From Pseudomonadota bacterium (GTDB lineage: Bacteria > Pseudomonadota > Alphaproteobacteria > Rhizobiales > Rhizobiaceae): a DNA stretch of 64,000 nt. This document shows, piece by piece, positions 54,473 through 63,183 of the stretch; the first letter of the stretch is position 1, and the number at the start of each line of letters is the position of its first letter. The stretch lies in contig JAEWPB010000125.1 in the NCBI GenBank assembly GCA_023399465.1, positions 31,912 through 95,911 of the forward strand, read 5' to 3'. Both the position numbers and the translations under genes were made by a program. The notes beneath the pieces were generated by a model. The model was given only the letters and a program-made list of their open reading frames with translations. It made no database searches and had not been told where the DNA came from.

Positions 54473-55231
54473 CTACAGGCTTTCGGCCCCGTCGATCACC
54501 AGCGCATGGCCGGTCATGAAGGCGGACTTGTCGGAGGCGAGGTAGAGAATGGCCTGGCCGATCTCCTCGGCCGAGCCGAAGCGGCCCATGGGGATGGCGT
54601 CCCGGACATAGTTCTCCAGCGCCGCGCGCCCGCCCATCTGCACTTCGAAACCCGCATTGAACACCGTGTCGACGAAACCCGGGCACAGCGCATTACAGCG
54701 AACGTTGTGGCGGGCGAAGTCGACCGCGATCTGTCGCACCATCGCGATCACCGCATGCTTGGTAGTGCAATAGGCGATCATCTCGCGATCGTATTGCACA
54801 CCCGAATTCGACGAGGTGACGATGATCGAGCCCTGCCGGCGCGGCGCCATAACCCGCATCGCGGCCTTGGCGGCGACGAAATGCGCGCGGACGTTCAGCT
54901 GCCAGGAAAGGTCCATCTGGGCGGCATCAACCTGGTCCAGCCGGCCCGGCACCTGGACGCCGGCATGGGAATGCAGCACGTCGAGCCGGCCGTGGCGCTC
55001 GGCAGCGGCAAGGATCGCCCCTTCCAGCGCGGCGTCGTCCAGCACATCGAGGCCGAAGCCTTCCGCCCGCCCGCCGGACGCGGCAATCTCCGCAGCCACC
55101 GCCGCCGCCCGCTCGGCGACAAGGTCGGTGACGACGACATGGGCGCCCTCGCGCGCCATGGCGAGCGCCCCTGCCCGGCCGATGCCTGCTCCTCCCGCCG
55201 TCACCAGCGCGACACGTTCTTTCAAATCCAT
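54473..55231 (-). CDS. Short-chain dehydrogenase/reductase of the polyamine-type cassette
   Basis: A 252-residue SDR: cofactor loop TAGGAGIGRAGA, Asp-binding turn DLVAE, catalytic Ser in IVTSSNSG, Tyr/Lys in YCTTKHAVIAM, and the end ASDKSAFMTGHALVIDGAES in parts. ATG 55231 was chosen over 55255 because GGGAG lies ten bases before it. It is the last gene of the ABC cassette, 20 bases after the permease gene, so it may oxidise the imported compound or a derivative. Confidence 0.9.
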   Translation of the reverse strand: MDLKERVALVTAGGAGIGRAGALAMAREGAHVVVTDLVAERAAAVAAEIAASGGRAEGFGLDVLDDAALEGAILAAAERHGRLDVLHSHAGVQVPGRLDQVDAAQMDLSWQLNVRAHFVAAKAAMRVMAPRRQGSIIVTSSNSGVQYDREMIAYCTTKHAVIAMVRQIAVDFARHNVRCNALCPGFVDTVFNAGFEVQMGGRAALENYVRDAIPMGRFGSAEEIGQAILYLASDKSAFMTGHALVIDGAESL

Positions 55232-55251
55232 CTTTGGAAACTCCCAGAATA

Positions 55252-56058
55252 TCAATGGCTGCGGCGGCGCATGATCACCTGCGCGGTGATCAGGCTGAGC
55301 AACGACGCGGCCAAAACGAGTGTGCCGATGACGTTGATCTCCGGCGTCACGCCGCGCCGGATCGACGAGAATACGTAGATCGGCAGGGTGGTTTCGGATC
55401 CTGCGACGAAGAAGGCGATGATGAAATCATCGAAGCTGAAGGTGAAGGCCAGAAGGAAGCCGGCCAGCACCGCCGGGGCGATCTGTGGCAGGGTGATCTG
55501 GACGAAGCTGCGCATCGGCGGCGCGCCGAGATCGGCGGACGCCTCAAGCAGCGATCGGTCCATGCCCTGCAGCCGGGCGCGCACGATGATGATGACCAGC
55601 GCCATGGTGAAGAGGCCGTGGGCCGCGATCAGCGAGCCCTTGCCGAGGCCGAGGTGCACGGGGTTCTCCGGGCCGAACAGCGTGGCGAGTAGCGGGTTGA
55701 CCGTATCAAACACCGTCACCAGCGCGATCAGGGTGGCGATGCCGATGACGATGCCCGGCACCATCACCGCCACATAGACCAGGGCGTCGTAAAAAAGGCG
55801 CAGCCGGCCGCGCACGCCCTGCAGGGCGACCGCCGCCAGCGTGCCGAACAGGGTGGCGAGCAGCGCCGAGGTGACCGCGACCGTGAAGCTGGTCTTGACG
55901 GCGTTGACGACGAAGGGGTTGGCCAGCGTCTTGCCGTACCACTGCAGCGAGAAGCCGCTGAACTGGGCCGCATGCCGGCCGGCATTGAACGAAAAGAGCG
56001 CGATCACGCCGATCGGGATATAGAGGAACAGGTAGACCGCGAGAGCATAGAGTCGCAT
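55252..56058 (-). CDS. Spermidine/putrescine-type ABC permease (PotC-like)
   Basis: A 268-residue inner-membrane permease with six hydrophobic segments and the conserved EAA-type loop EASADLGAPPMRSFVQITLPQ in parts. SFDDFIIAFFVAG near the end is characteristic of PotC/PotI proteins. It lies nine bases downstream of the PotB-like gene. The two permeases make the membrane channel. Confidence 0.93.
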   Translation of the reverse strand: MRLYALAVYLFLYIPIGVIALFSFNAGRHAAQFSGFSLQWYGKTLANPFVVNAVKTSFTVAVTSALLATLFGTLAAVALQGVRGRLRLFYDALVYVAVMVPGIVIGIATLIALVTVFDTVNPLLATLFGPENPVHLGLGKGSLIAAHGLFTMALVIIIVRARLQGMDRSLLEASADLGAPPMRSFVQITLPQIAPAVLAGFLLAFTFSFDDFIIAFFVAGSETTLPIYVFSSIRRGVTPEINVIGTLVLAASLLSLITAQVIMRRRSH

Positions 56059-56067
56059 CGCTATTCC

Positions 56068-56919
56068 TTACATCAATGCCACGTCGTCGCGCCCGCCGGA
56101 CAGCCGCCGCAGGCTGCGCAGATAGAGCGACACCGTGACGAGCATCACCAGCACCAGCGTCGCCGCCATAGCCGCCCCGAAGGGCCAGTTGCGCGACTGC
56201 AGGAACAGGTCGACCAGCGCATTGCCGACGAAAAAGACCTTGCCGCCGCCGAGAAGCTGCGGGATGAGGAATTCGCCCATCAGCAGGATGAAGACCAGCA
56301 TGGAGCCCGTCGCAACACCCGCGAGCGACAGCGGCAGCGTGACCTGGAGAAAGGTGCGCCAGGGCGGGCTGCCGAGGTCGCTCGAGGCTTCCAGCAGGCG
56401 CCGGTCGAGCTTTTCCAGCGCCACATAGATCGGGAACACCATCAGCGGCAGATAGCCGTAGACGATGCCCACCATCACCGCGAAAGGCGTGTTGATGAAG
56501 CGGGGCCGGTCGAAGCCGAGTTCACCGATGAGCCGCGGCAGGCCGTTGCCGCCGAGGATCTGGATCCAGGCGTAGGAGCGGATCAGGATCGAGGTCCAGA
56601 ACGGCACGATCACCAGGATCAGCAGCGCGGTGCGCCAGCGCGGATCGGCCTTCTGCGCCAGGAAATAGGCGAGCGGATAGGCGATCAGCAGGCACAGCAC
56701 TGTGCCGAGCGGGGCGAGCGTCAGCGTATTCCTGAACGCCGCCCAGCGGGCGCCGAGATTGAAGTAATTGTCGAAGGTGAAGGCCGGGATGTAACCGCCG
56801 GCGGCCCCTCTTTCGCCGAAACTGAAGACGACGACCACCACAAGCGGCAACACCAGCATGGCGAGGAGCCAGGCCGTGGCCGGAGCCAGAAACAGGGTGG
56901 TGCGCAGGGATGGTCGCAC
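56068..56919 (-). CDS. Spermidine/putrescine-type ABC permease (PotB-like)
   Basis: A 283-residue permease with six hydrophobic segments. Blocks include SYAWIQILGGNGLPRLI in part, YGYLPLMVFPIYVALEKLD and the EAA loop EASSDLGSPPWRTFLQVTLP. The GTG start at 56919 is supported by AAAGGAG eight bases upstream. It partners the PotC-like protein. Confidence 0.93.
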   Translation of the reverse strand: MRPSLRTTLFLAPATAWLLAMLVLPLVVVVVFSFGERGAAGGYIPAFTFDNYFNLGARWAAFRNTLTLAPLGTVLCLLIAYPLAYFLAQKADPRWRTALLILVIVPFWTSILIRSYAWIQILGGNGLPRLIGELGFDRPRFINTPFAVMVGIVYGYLPLMVFPIYVALEKLDRRLLEASSDLGSPPWRTFLQVTLPLSLAGVATGSMLVFILLMGEFLIPQLLGGGKVFFVGNALVDLFLQSRNWPFGAAMAATLVLVMLVTVSLYLRSLRRLSGGRDDVALM

Positions 56920-56930
56920 GTCCGGCTCCT

Positions 56931-58088
56931 TTACGCCGACTTGAAGCGCGCAAGGATTTCAGCGCGCTGCGGGTTGGTCATGGTGACCGCCGCGCCGAAT
57001 TCCAGCGCACTGAGAAGCTCCGCCGCGGGGTAGAGAATCTCGCTTTCGCGCATTTCGGCCGGCAGCAGTGCATCCACGCGGCTGTCGCCGGTGGCGTAGC
57101 CATGGAACTGAGCTTCCTTTGCCGCCATGTTCGGCTCGAGCAGGAAGTCGATCAGCGCATAGGCGGCGTTCTTGTGCGGCGCCGAGGCGGGGATGGTGAA
57201 GAAGTCCGACCAGATCTCGCCACCTTCCTTGCCGAGAATGTAGACGATCTCGGACATGTCGCGGTTCAGCTGGGTCGCATCGCCCGTCCAGCACATCGAC
57301 ATGGTCGCGTCGCCCGAGCGCATTGGCGGCTGGTAGTCCGAGGTGATCGCGAAGAGGTGCGGCTTGGCTTCGATCAGCAGCTTCTCGGCGTCTTCCAGTT
57401 CCTTCGGATCGACCGAATTGAAGGAATAGCCGAAGTACTTCAGGGCATTGCCGATGGCGGTGAGCTGGTAGTCATGCACGATGGAGCGGCCGGAAAGCTC
57501 GCCCTTCGTCAGGTCCCAGAACTCTTTCCAGCTCGTCGGCCGCGTTCCGTTGAAATCGGCGGTGTTGAGGCAGAAGCCGGTGGTGCCGACATTGCGCGGG
57601 ATGGCGTAGGTTTTTCCGTCGATAATGCCCGGGCCGGCAAATCGCGGATCGGTGGCCGTCTTGTCGTAGTTCGGCAGCCGCGACAGGTCGATTTCCTCGA
57701 TGATCTTCTCGCCCGCATAGGTGGAGATCGTGTAGTTGGTCGCGACTACAATGTCCCAGCCGGTGCCGCCGGCCTGGAGCTTGGCCAGCATCTCCTCGTT
57801 CGAACCGAAGACGTTCATGTCCACAGCGCAGCCGGTGGCGGCCTTGAAGGCTTCGAAATCGGCCGGATCATGGTAGTTCGGCCAGGTGGCGATCACGACG
57901 CGGTCGCCGATATTGCCGGCGGCCCGGGCGCGGGATGCAAGGCCGGGCATGGCGCCGGCCAGAACCGAAGTGGCAAGCCCGAGGCCGGTGACCCCGAGGA
58001 AATGGCGCCGCGAAATCGAGCCCTTGCGGTAGCTTTCCAGCCGCTCGAGGAATTCCCTGGCGGAGATAGTCCCGTTGTTGTCTGTCAT
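56931..58088 (-). CDS. Spermidine/putrescine-type periplasmic binding protein with Tat signal
   Basis: A 385-residue type II binding protein (PotD/PotF-like). A twin-arginine signal, ISRRHFLGVTGLGLATSVLA, suggests folding before export; cleavage is likely after SRARA. The mature part contains VVIATWPNYHDP, DMNVFGSNEEMLAKLQAGG in parts, DIVVATNYTI, YAIPRNVGTTG and the usual late NAAYALIDFLLEPNMAA in parts. ATG 58088 has GGGAGGAT at a good distance; the frame to 58238 was not used. The ligand is unproven and could be a polyamine or another cationic amine. Confidence 0.92.
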   Translation of the reverse strand: MTDNNGTISAREFLERLESYRKGSISRRHFLGVTGLGLATSVLAGAMPGLASRARAAGNIGDRVVIATWPNYHDPADFEAFKAATGCAVDMNVFGSNEEMLAKLQAGGTGWDIVVATNYTISTYAGEKIIEEIDLSRLPNYDKTATDPRFAGPGIIDGKTYAIPRNVGTTGFCLNTADFNGTRPTSWKEFWDLTKGELSGRSIVHDYQLTAIGNALKYFGYSFNSVDPKELEDAEKLLIEAKPHLFAITSDYQPPMRSGDATMSMCWTGDATQLNRDMSEIVYILGKEGGEIWSDFFTIPASAPHKNAAYALIDFLLEPNMAAKEAQFHGYATGDSRVDALLPAEMRESEILYPAAELLSALEFGAAVTMTNPQRAEILARFKSA

Positions 58089-58155
58089 CGATATCCTCCC
58101 AGTTGTCGACGTAGTCAAACGGATGCCGGGAACGCCTGCGCCCGGCCGCATGAAA

Positions 58156-59250
58156 TCAGTTTTCCGCCAGCGCGAGCGCGGCGCCATCGCGCCAGGAAAC
58201 GCGAACGGCCACGCCGACGCCGGGTGTTCCCCCGGCAATGTCGGTCGAGCGCGGCACCACCGCGATCAGGTGGTCGAGCGCGGCGGAACGCAGATGATAT
58301 TCGACATGTTCGCCGAGGAAGATACGGTGCGTCACCCGCATCTCATGCCCCTCGCCCGCGTCACCGTCCGGCGCGACGCGGATCTCCTCCGGGCGCAGCG
58401 ACAGCGTCACGGCCCCCTCGCCTGCAGTTTTTCCCGCGGCGCGCGCAACGAAGCGCAGGCCGCCCGGCCCTTCAGCAACCAGCCGTTCGCCGTCGCGCCC
58501 TAGGGCACGCGCAGCGATGAAGTTCGACCGGCCAATGAAGTCGGCGACATAGCGGTTCAGCGGCTGGTCGTAGAGTTCTTCCGGCGTGCCGATCTGGGCG
58601 ATCCGGCCCTGGTGCATGATACAGACGCGATCCGACATCGACAGCGCCTCTTCCTGGTCGTGGGTGACGAGCACGAAGGTGATGCCGAGTTCGCGCTGCA
58701 GCGATTTCAATTCGATCTGCATGTCGTGGCGCAGCTTCTTGTCTAGCGCCGCCATCGGTTCGTCGAGAAGCAGGATTTTCGGCTCGTTAATGATCGCCCG
58801 CGCCAGCGCCACGCGCTGCTGCTGACCGCCCGACATTTCCCAGATCCGCCGGTCGGTGAAACCGGACAGGCGCACCATGTCGAGCGCCCGCGCCACCTTG
58901 GCGGCAATATCGGCCTTGGCAAGGCGCGGCCGGCGCTGGTTCAGCCCGTAGGCGACGTTGCGCGCCACGTTCATGTGCGGGAACAGCGCATACTGCTGGA
59001 AGACCATGTTGACCGGGCGCTGATGGGGTGGGATGCCGTTGACCACCGTCCCGTCGATCAGGACGTCGCCCTCGCTCGGCTGTTCGAAGCCTGCGAGCAT
59101 GCGTAATGCCGTGGTCTTTCCGCAACCCGAGGGGCCGAGGAAGGAAAGGAACTCGCCCGGGAGGATCGCCAGATCCAGGCCCTCCGCAGCGGTGACCGCT
59201 CCAAAACGCTTGGTCACGTTCCGCAACTCGGCAATTGTCTGATTCACCAT
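58156..59250 (-). CDS. Spermidine/putrescine-type ABC ATPase (PotA-like)
   Basis: A 364-residue ATPase: Walker A GPSGCGKTT, Q-loop QQYALFPHMNVARNVAYGL, signature MSGGQQQRVALARA, Walker B LLLDEPMAALD and switch His in LVTHDQEEAL. The C-terminal TOBE regulatory domain begins about residue 280. First gene of the cassette, which continues with the binding protein, two permeases and an SDR. It diverges from the LuxR-type gene. Confidence 0.95.
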   Translation of the reverse strand: MVNQTIAELRNVTKRFGAVTAAEGLDLAILPGEFLSFLGPSGCGKTTALRMLAGFEQPSEGDVLIDGTVVNGIPPHQRPVNMVFQQYALFPHMNVARNVAYGLNQRRPRLAKADIAAKVARALDMVRLSGFTDRRIWEMSGGQQQRVALARAIINEPKILLLDEPMAALDKKLRHDMQIELKSLQRELGITFVLVTHDQEEALSMSDRVCIMHQGRIAQIGTPEELYDQPLNRYVADFIGRSNFIAARALGRDGERLVAEGPGGLRFVARAAGKTAGEGAVTLSLRPEEIRVAPDGDAGEGHEMRVTHRIFLGEHVEYHLRSAALDHLIAVVPRSTDIAGGTPGVGVAVRVSWRDGAALALAEN

Positions 59251-59340
59251 GCTCGACTTCGGTTACTATTGCTTGACTTGCCCAAAAAGTTAGAAAACTC
59301 TGCCTAGACTGTATATATCACAAAAGGCATAGCTTTTCTC

Positions 59341-60114
59341 ATGATGGCAGGTTCACGGCAGAGTCCGCTATTTGCACCGCACCTGGGGACCGCCATCGAC
59401 CTGATCGGCCAGACGGGCTTCTGCCCGGCGCTCACCGCATGGCTGCAGGCAATCGTGCCCTTTTCCTTCACCGTGATCTTCGGATACTCGGGCGACAGCA
59501 AGCCGATCGACATCTTCGACACGTTTCCGGAGCATCGGCGTCGCATATTCGTCACCGACTACCAGGAGGGACCGTATCTTCTCGATCCGTTCTGCCAGAG
59601 TGCGGTGCGCCCGGTTCCGCCCGGCCTTTACCGGCTGCAGACACTTGCGCCCGACCGCTTCTATCAGGGCGAATACTTCCGCAACTACTACAAGCGCACC
59701 GAGATCGCTGAGGAGATCGGCTTCTTTGCTGAGATGCCGGAAGAATGTCATGTTGTGCTTTCGTTGATGCGCGAGGAGAAGGTGTTCAGCCGGACCGAAT
59801 TTCGCCGGCTTGCGGCTGTGGCACCGATCGTCACCGCACTGATGCGCCGACAGTGGAGCGGCCTTGCGGAGAATTTCAGGGCCCAGAAGGCCGCTCGCCC
59901 CGAAATCACGGGACAGGGACTTGATCGCCTGACCCGCCGCGAGCGCGAGATCGTCGGCTTCATCCTGAAGGGATATTCGGCCGAGGCGACCGGCCAAGTG
60001 TTAAAGATCTCTACGGGAACTGTGCGCATTCATCGGCGCAATATCTATTCCAAGCTGGGAATTTCATCACAACGCGAACTGTTCTCGCGTTTTTTGGCGG
60101 GTGTCATTTCTTGA
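59341..60114 (+). CDS. LuxR-family transcriptional regulator
   Basis: A 257-residue regulator with a C-terminal GerE/LuxR helix-turn-helix (LTRREREIVGFILKGYSAEATGQVL in parts, STGTVRIHRRNIYSKLGISS) and an N-terminal region of about 180 residues without a receiver phospho-acceptor or a clear autoinducer domain. It diverges from the polyamine-type ABC cassette across a 90-base gap and is the likely regulator of it. No good Shine-Dalgarno lies before the tandem ATG codons at 59341/59344. Confidence 0.88.
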   Translation: MMAGSRQSPLFAPHLGTAIDLIGQTGFCPALTAWLQAIVPFSFTVIFGYSGDSKPIDIFDTFPEHRRRIFVTDYQEGPYLLDPFCQSAVRPVPPGLYRLQTLAPDRFYQGEYFRNYYKRTEIAEEIGFFAEMPEECHVVLSLMREEKVFSRTEFRRLAAVAPIVTALMRRQWSGLAENFRAQKAARPEITGQGLDRLTRREREIVGFILKGYSAEATGQVLKISTGTVRIHRRNIYSKLGISSQRELFSRFLAGVIS

Positions 60115-60281
60115 GGTGCGAATGATCCCGGCAGGCCGGTTGGAATATTGCCGGAATAAAGAGCACCGACGCGCCTAACAGCAGAGGCAGACGCGCATTT
60201 GCTCTAAACACAGATGCCCGCGCAACCTCCCGGCATCATTCTTTAACAGGGGTGCCGACGCCGGCAGATGGCAGATGGGCG

Positions 60282-60809
60282 TCAGGTTCGCTGCGCGAAC
60301 TTCACGCTGTTCTTCATCAGTTCCAGATTTCGGGCAGTGACCTCGTTGGTCGGGTCGATTTCGTAGGCCTTCAGGAAGTAGCGCCGCGCACTGGGAAGAT
60401 CGCCGCGCAGCAGATGGGAATATCCGATATTGTTATAGTAGACTGGCGTATTGCCGATCATGCCAGCGAGCTGCCTGTAGGCACGATCGGAGGTGTCAAA
60501 CCGCCCGATCATGTCCGAGGACGCGGCAAAGCCGAGCCAGGCAGACGGATCCTGCGGGAAGACATCAACCGCGCGCTTGTAGATGGCATACGACTTTCCG
60601 TAGTTCTTTTCCTCGAACTGCAGCTTTGCCGTGGGCAGCAACTCATCGTTTCTATAGAACGATACGGATGCGTTGTCGTCGATCGTCCTGGCGCTGTCGC
60701 CAAATGCGGACATGTCTTCAAGGCCGGACTGGCACCCTGCCAGCATAACACCGCCAACCATTGCCATGGCGAGATACTTGATCCTGAATCCTGATCCTAC
60801 TGCGAACAT
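60282..60809 (-). CDS. TPR lipoprotein, TadD-like
   Basis: A 175-residue protein with a lipoprotein signal (AMAMVGGVMLAGC, lipobox LAGC) and two to three tetratricopeptide repeats (YGKSYAIYKRAVDVFPQDPSAWLGFA in parts; VYYNNIGYSHLLRGDLPSARRYFLKAYEIDP in parts). ATG 60809 has GGGGAAG upstream. TadD-type lipoproteins support Flp pilus assembly, and this gene sits directly left of the cpa genes, so TadD is a sensible but unproven label. Confidence 0.82.
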   Translation of the reverse strand: MFAVGSGFRIKYLAMAMVGGVMLAGCQSGLEDMSAFGDSARTIDDNASVSFYRNDELLPTAKLQFEEKNYGKSYAIYKRAVDVFPQDPSAWLGFAASSDMIGRFDTSDRAYRQLAGMIGNTPVYYNNIGYSHLLRGDLPSARRYFLKAYEIDPTNEVTARNLELMKNSVKFAQRT

Positions 60810-61077
60810 ATTCTTCCCCTGGTTTAGTACGCCATACTCTTCCCGTAGCAGGGATCCAAGCATATATAATGAATAAGTACTTATTGAAGTGTTATTTTCT
60901 CATCTAGCATCAGTATAGATACATATTTTGAATAATATCCTCTCCTGAGCAGCGCAACAGCACCGATCAAAGCCATGCTTTACTGCCGCCCTTTCCGAAT
61001 GTGCGCGACATGCACGATCACACTCATCCCGCCCGCCCCTCATTCGGGGCCATAGCAGGGTGACCCGCCACCCACCA

Positions 61078-61605
61078 TCAGACGGCCCGGTAGCCCTGCG
61101 TGACGGCAAGGGTGGCGAGCGCGGCGAAGACCATGACCACGCCATAGGGAACCTTGCGGCTGGTACGGATTTCCTCGATCCGCAGCATCAGGCCGAAATG
61201 CGCGAGCGGCAAGGGTATTCGCAGCCTGAGCATCAGCAGCGACACAATGCCAAAGACCAGCAGGAAGAAGGCGAACAGCAGCATGCCGTTCCAGCCGACG
61301 AAGAGACCGATCGGCAGGAAGAGCTTGGCATCGCCGGCGCCGAAAAGGCCAAAGCCCCAGAGGCCGACGCCGAGCATGAAAAGCAGCAAGCCCGCCGCGA
61401 CATCGGCGCCGATGCCGGTGGGGGAAAACAGCGTCGCGCCGACATCCTGCGTCGTCCATAGCTGCGCCACGGCGCGCGCTGCATAGAGGGCGACGAGCGC
61501 CAGAACGGTGCCGTTGGGAATCTTCCAGCGGCTGAAGTCGCTCCATGCAGCATAGAGGAGGACTATGACGAAAAGCAAAGTATTTATGCTGATTATTAGC
61601 GTCAT
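61078..61605 (-). CDS. cpaA: Prepilin peptidase CpaA/TadV (type IV, A24 family)
   Basis: A 175-residue inner-membrane aspartic protease that processes Flp prepilin and TadE-type pseudopilins. The two catalytic Asp positions appear in AAWSDFSRWKIPN and GAGDAKLFLP (GxGD motif). About five hydrophobic segments. It is a short form without the methylase domain, as expected for CpaA. It diverges from the flp gene across a 319-base control region. Confidence 0.92.
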   Translation of the reverse strand: MTLIISINTLLFVIVLLYAAWSDFSRWKIPNGTVLALVALYAARAVAQLWTTQDVGATLFSPTGIGADVAAGLLLFMLGVGLWGFGLFGAGDAKLFLPIGLFVGWNGMLLFAFFLLVFGIVSLLMLRLRIPLPLAHFGLMLRIEEIRTSRKVPYGVVMVFAALATLAVTQGYRAV

Positions 61606-61812
61606 GTTTTACTTCTGCGTTAGCACCATATGACGTTCTACAGATTTCATTACTTGCCGTAAACAAGCGCGCCGCACGACAACATAATCAAGCGAATGAT
61701 AAGTCAACCACAACAAATATTCATGCCGAGATTTACAATACAGAAGCAGCATTCCATCGAATCGAAGCTTAACCATAAGAAACATCTTACAGAATAGCCA
61801 CGGAATCGGTAG

Positions 61813-61842
61813 TTGACTCTACAATCTTTAACCACTTATTAA
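61813..61842 (+). promoter_or_regulatory. Promoter with CtrA-type site before flp
   Basis: TTAA-CCACTTA-TTAA (61828-61842) is a perfect TTAA-N7-TTAA CtrA site. It overlaps the -10 region of a plausible promoter made of TTGACT at 61813-61818 and TATTAA at 61837-61842 with an 18-base spacer. In Caulobacter pilA is CtrA-activated. The rest of the 319-base cpaA-flp gap is AT-rich and empty. Confidence 0.65.
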
Positions 61843-61924
61843 TTATAGTAGTCGGAGAGGTGGTCTCGAAGACAAGGCGGAGCCGAAAATACGGTGCGCC
61901 AAAGTAACCTGGAGGTAATTCTCG

Positions 61925-62119
61925 ATGAAAGCCTTTGTAAGTAAAGTACGCGCTTTCGCGCGGGAAGAAGATGGTGTAGCGCTGACCGAATATCTCATTC
62001 TGCTCGGCCTCCTCGTCGGCGGAGCTATTACCGCCGTGACGCTGGCAGGCACCAATCTCGGCACAGTATGGAATGCCTGGGCGGGTTGGTTTACAGACGA
62101 ACTTGCCGTTCCCACCTGA
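61925..62119 (+). CDS. Flp/Fap-type pilin
   Basis: A 64-residue prepilin. A basic leader ends at Gly17. The mature protein begins VALTEY with the conserved Glu at +5 and Tyr at +6, followed by the hydrophobic assembly helix LILLGLLVGGAITAVTL in part. The ATG has GGAGGT about ten bases upstream. It is processed by CpaA and assembled by the Tad/Cpa machine whose genes follow. A hairpin right after it would limit read-through into cpaB. Confidence 0.95.
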   Translation: MKAFVSKVRAFAREEDGVALTEYLILLGLLVGGAITAVTLAGTNLGTVWNAWAGWFTDELAVPT

Positions 62120-62132
62120 CAATATCATTGAA

Positions 62133-62156
62133 AGAGGGGTTTTCATTAACCCCTCT
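62133..62156 (+). terminator. Hairpin between flp and cpaB
   Basis: AGAGGGGTT and AACCCCTCT form a perfect 9-bp stem with a 6-base loop, 14 bases after the pilin stop. No strong T-run follows, suggesting a partial terminator that keeps pilin mRNA abundant relative to the assembly genes. Confidence 0.6.
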
Positions 62157-62209
62157 CCTCCAATATAGGCATGCCTGTCTGTTGTAGTACTCAAGTATAG
62201 CGGGTCGTA

Positions 62210-63163
62210 GTGATGCGTTTTTCGACGCTTGTCAGTCTGTTTGTTTCGCTGATGCTTGCCGCCGGCGCCGTCTTCGGGGTGCGCGCCTATCTCGCCGATC
62301 AGCAGATCCGGCTTGCGGCGCTTGGCAAGAAATCCCAGGAAAAAACGCTGATCGTCGCCGCAAAGGCGATGCGTTTCGGCGACCGGGTGCGCGCCGAAAA
62401 TCTCAAGGTCATTCCCTGGCTTTCGAACGAAACCCCGGCCGGATCCTTCCAGACCGTTGAAGAGGTGGTCGGCGACGATACCGAGCCGCGCTACGTGATG
62501 GCGGCGATCGATCCCGGCGAGCCCGTACTGACATCGAAGATAACCGGCGCCGGCGAACGGGCGACGCTTTCGGCAGCACTCGACCAGGGCATGAAGGCGA
62601 TTTCCATTCGCGTCAACGACGTGCTCGGCGTTGCCGGCTTCGTGCGTCCGTCCGATCGCGTCGACGTACTGCTGACCCGCGTCACCCGCAACGAGAATAA
62701 TGACGAGCAGACCTTTGTCGATGTGCTGCTCCAGGGCGTGAAGGTGCTGGCGGTGGACCAGACCGCGGATGAACGCAAGGACGAACCCTCGGTCGTCAAG
62801 ACGGTGACCTTCGAGGTCACCACCGACGAGGCGCAACGCCTGACGCTTGGCGCCAATATCGGCACGCTGTCGCTGGCTCTTCGCAACATCGCCTCCTCCT
62901 CGGTCGAAAACACGCGGCGGCTGTCGATCGCCGATCTCGGCGGCGGGCCGATCGCGGCCGATCTCTTGAAGGAGAACCTTCCTGAAGAGGCGAGCCCGGA
63001 AAAGCAGGCGCAGGTAGACGTACGCCCGGCCGAAGCGCCGCCCCAGTCAATCTGGGGCGTCATCGGCGTCTGGAACACCGTCGAACGCCAAGAATTCAAG
63101 GTTCTTACAGAAGACAGACCTGCGGCATTTCCGCTGGGCCAGACTGCGAGTGCAAAAAAATAA
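62210..63163 (+). CDS. cpaB: Flp pilus assembly protein CpaB/RcpC
   Basis: A 317-residue periplasmic assembly protein with an N-terminal membrane anchor (LVSLFVSLMLAAGAVFGVRAYL in parts), an SAF domain (VVAAKAMRFGDRVRAENLKV-like) and the RcpC-type region AISIRVNDVLGVAGFVRPSDRVDVLLTR in parts. It stabilises the secretin channel. The start is GTG 62210 or ATG 62213. Followed after 20 bases by cpaC. Confidence 0.94.
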   Translation: MMRFSTLVSLFVSLMLAAGAVFGVRAYLADQQIRLAALGKKSQEKTLIVAAKAMRFGDRVRAENLKVIPWLSNETPAGSFQTVEEVVGDDTEPRYVMAAIDPGEPVLTSKITGAGERATLSAALDQGMKAISIRVNDVLGVAGFVRPSDRVDVLLTRVTRNENNDEQTFVDVLLQGVKVLAVDQTADERKDEPSVVKTVTFEVTTDEAQRLTLGANIGTLSLALRNIASSSVENTRRLSIADLGGGPIAADLLKENLPEEASPEKQAQVDVRPAEAPPQSIWGVIGVWNTVERQEFKVLTEDRPAAFPLGQTASAKK

Positions 63164-63183
63164 TCGAGAGGGTCGGTGCAAGC

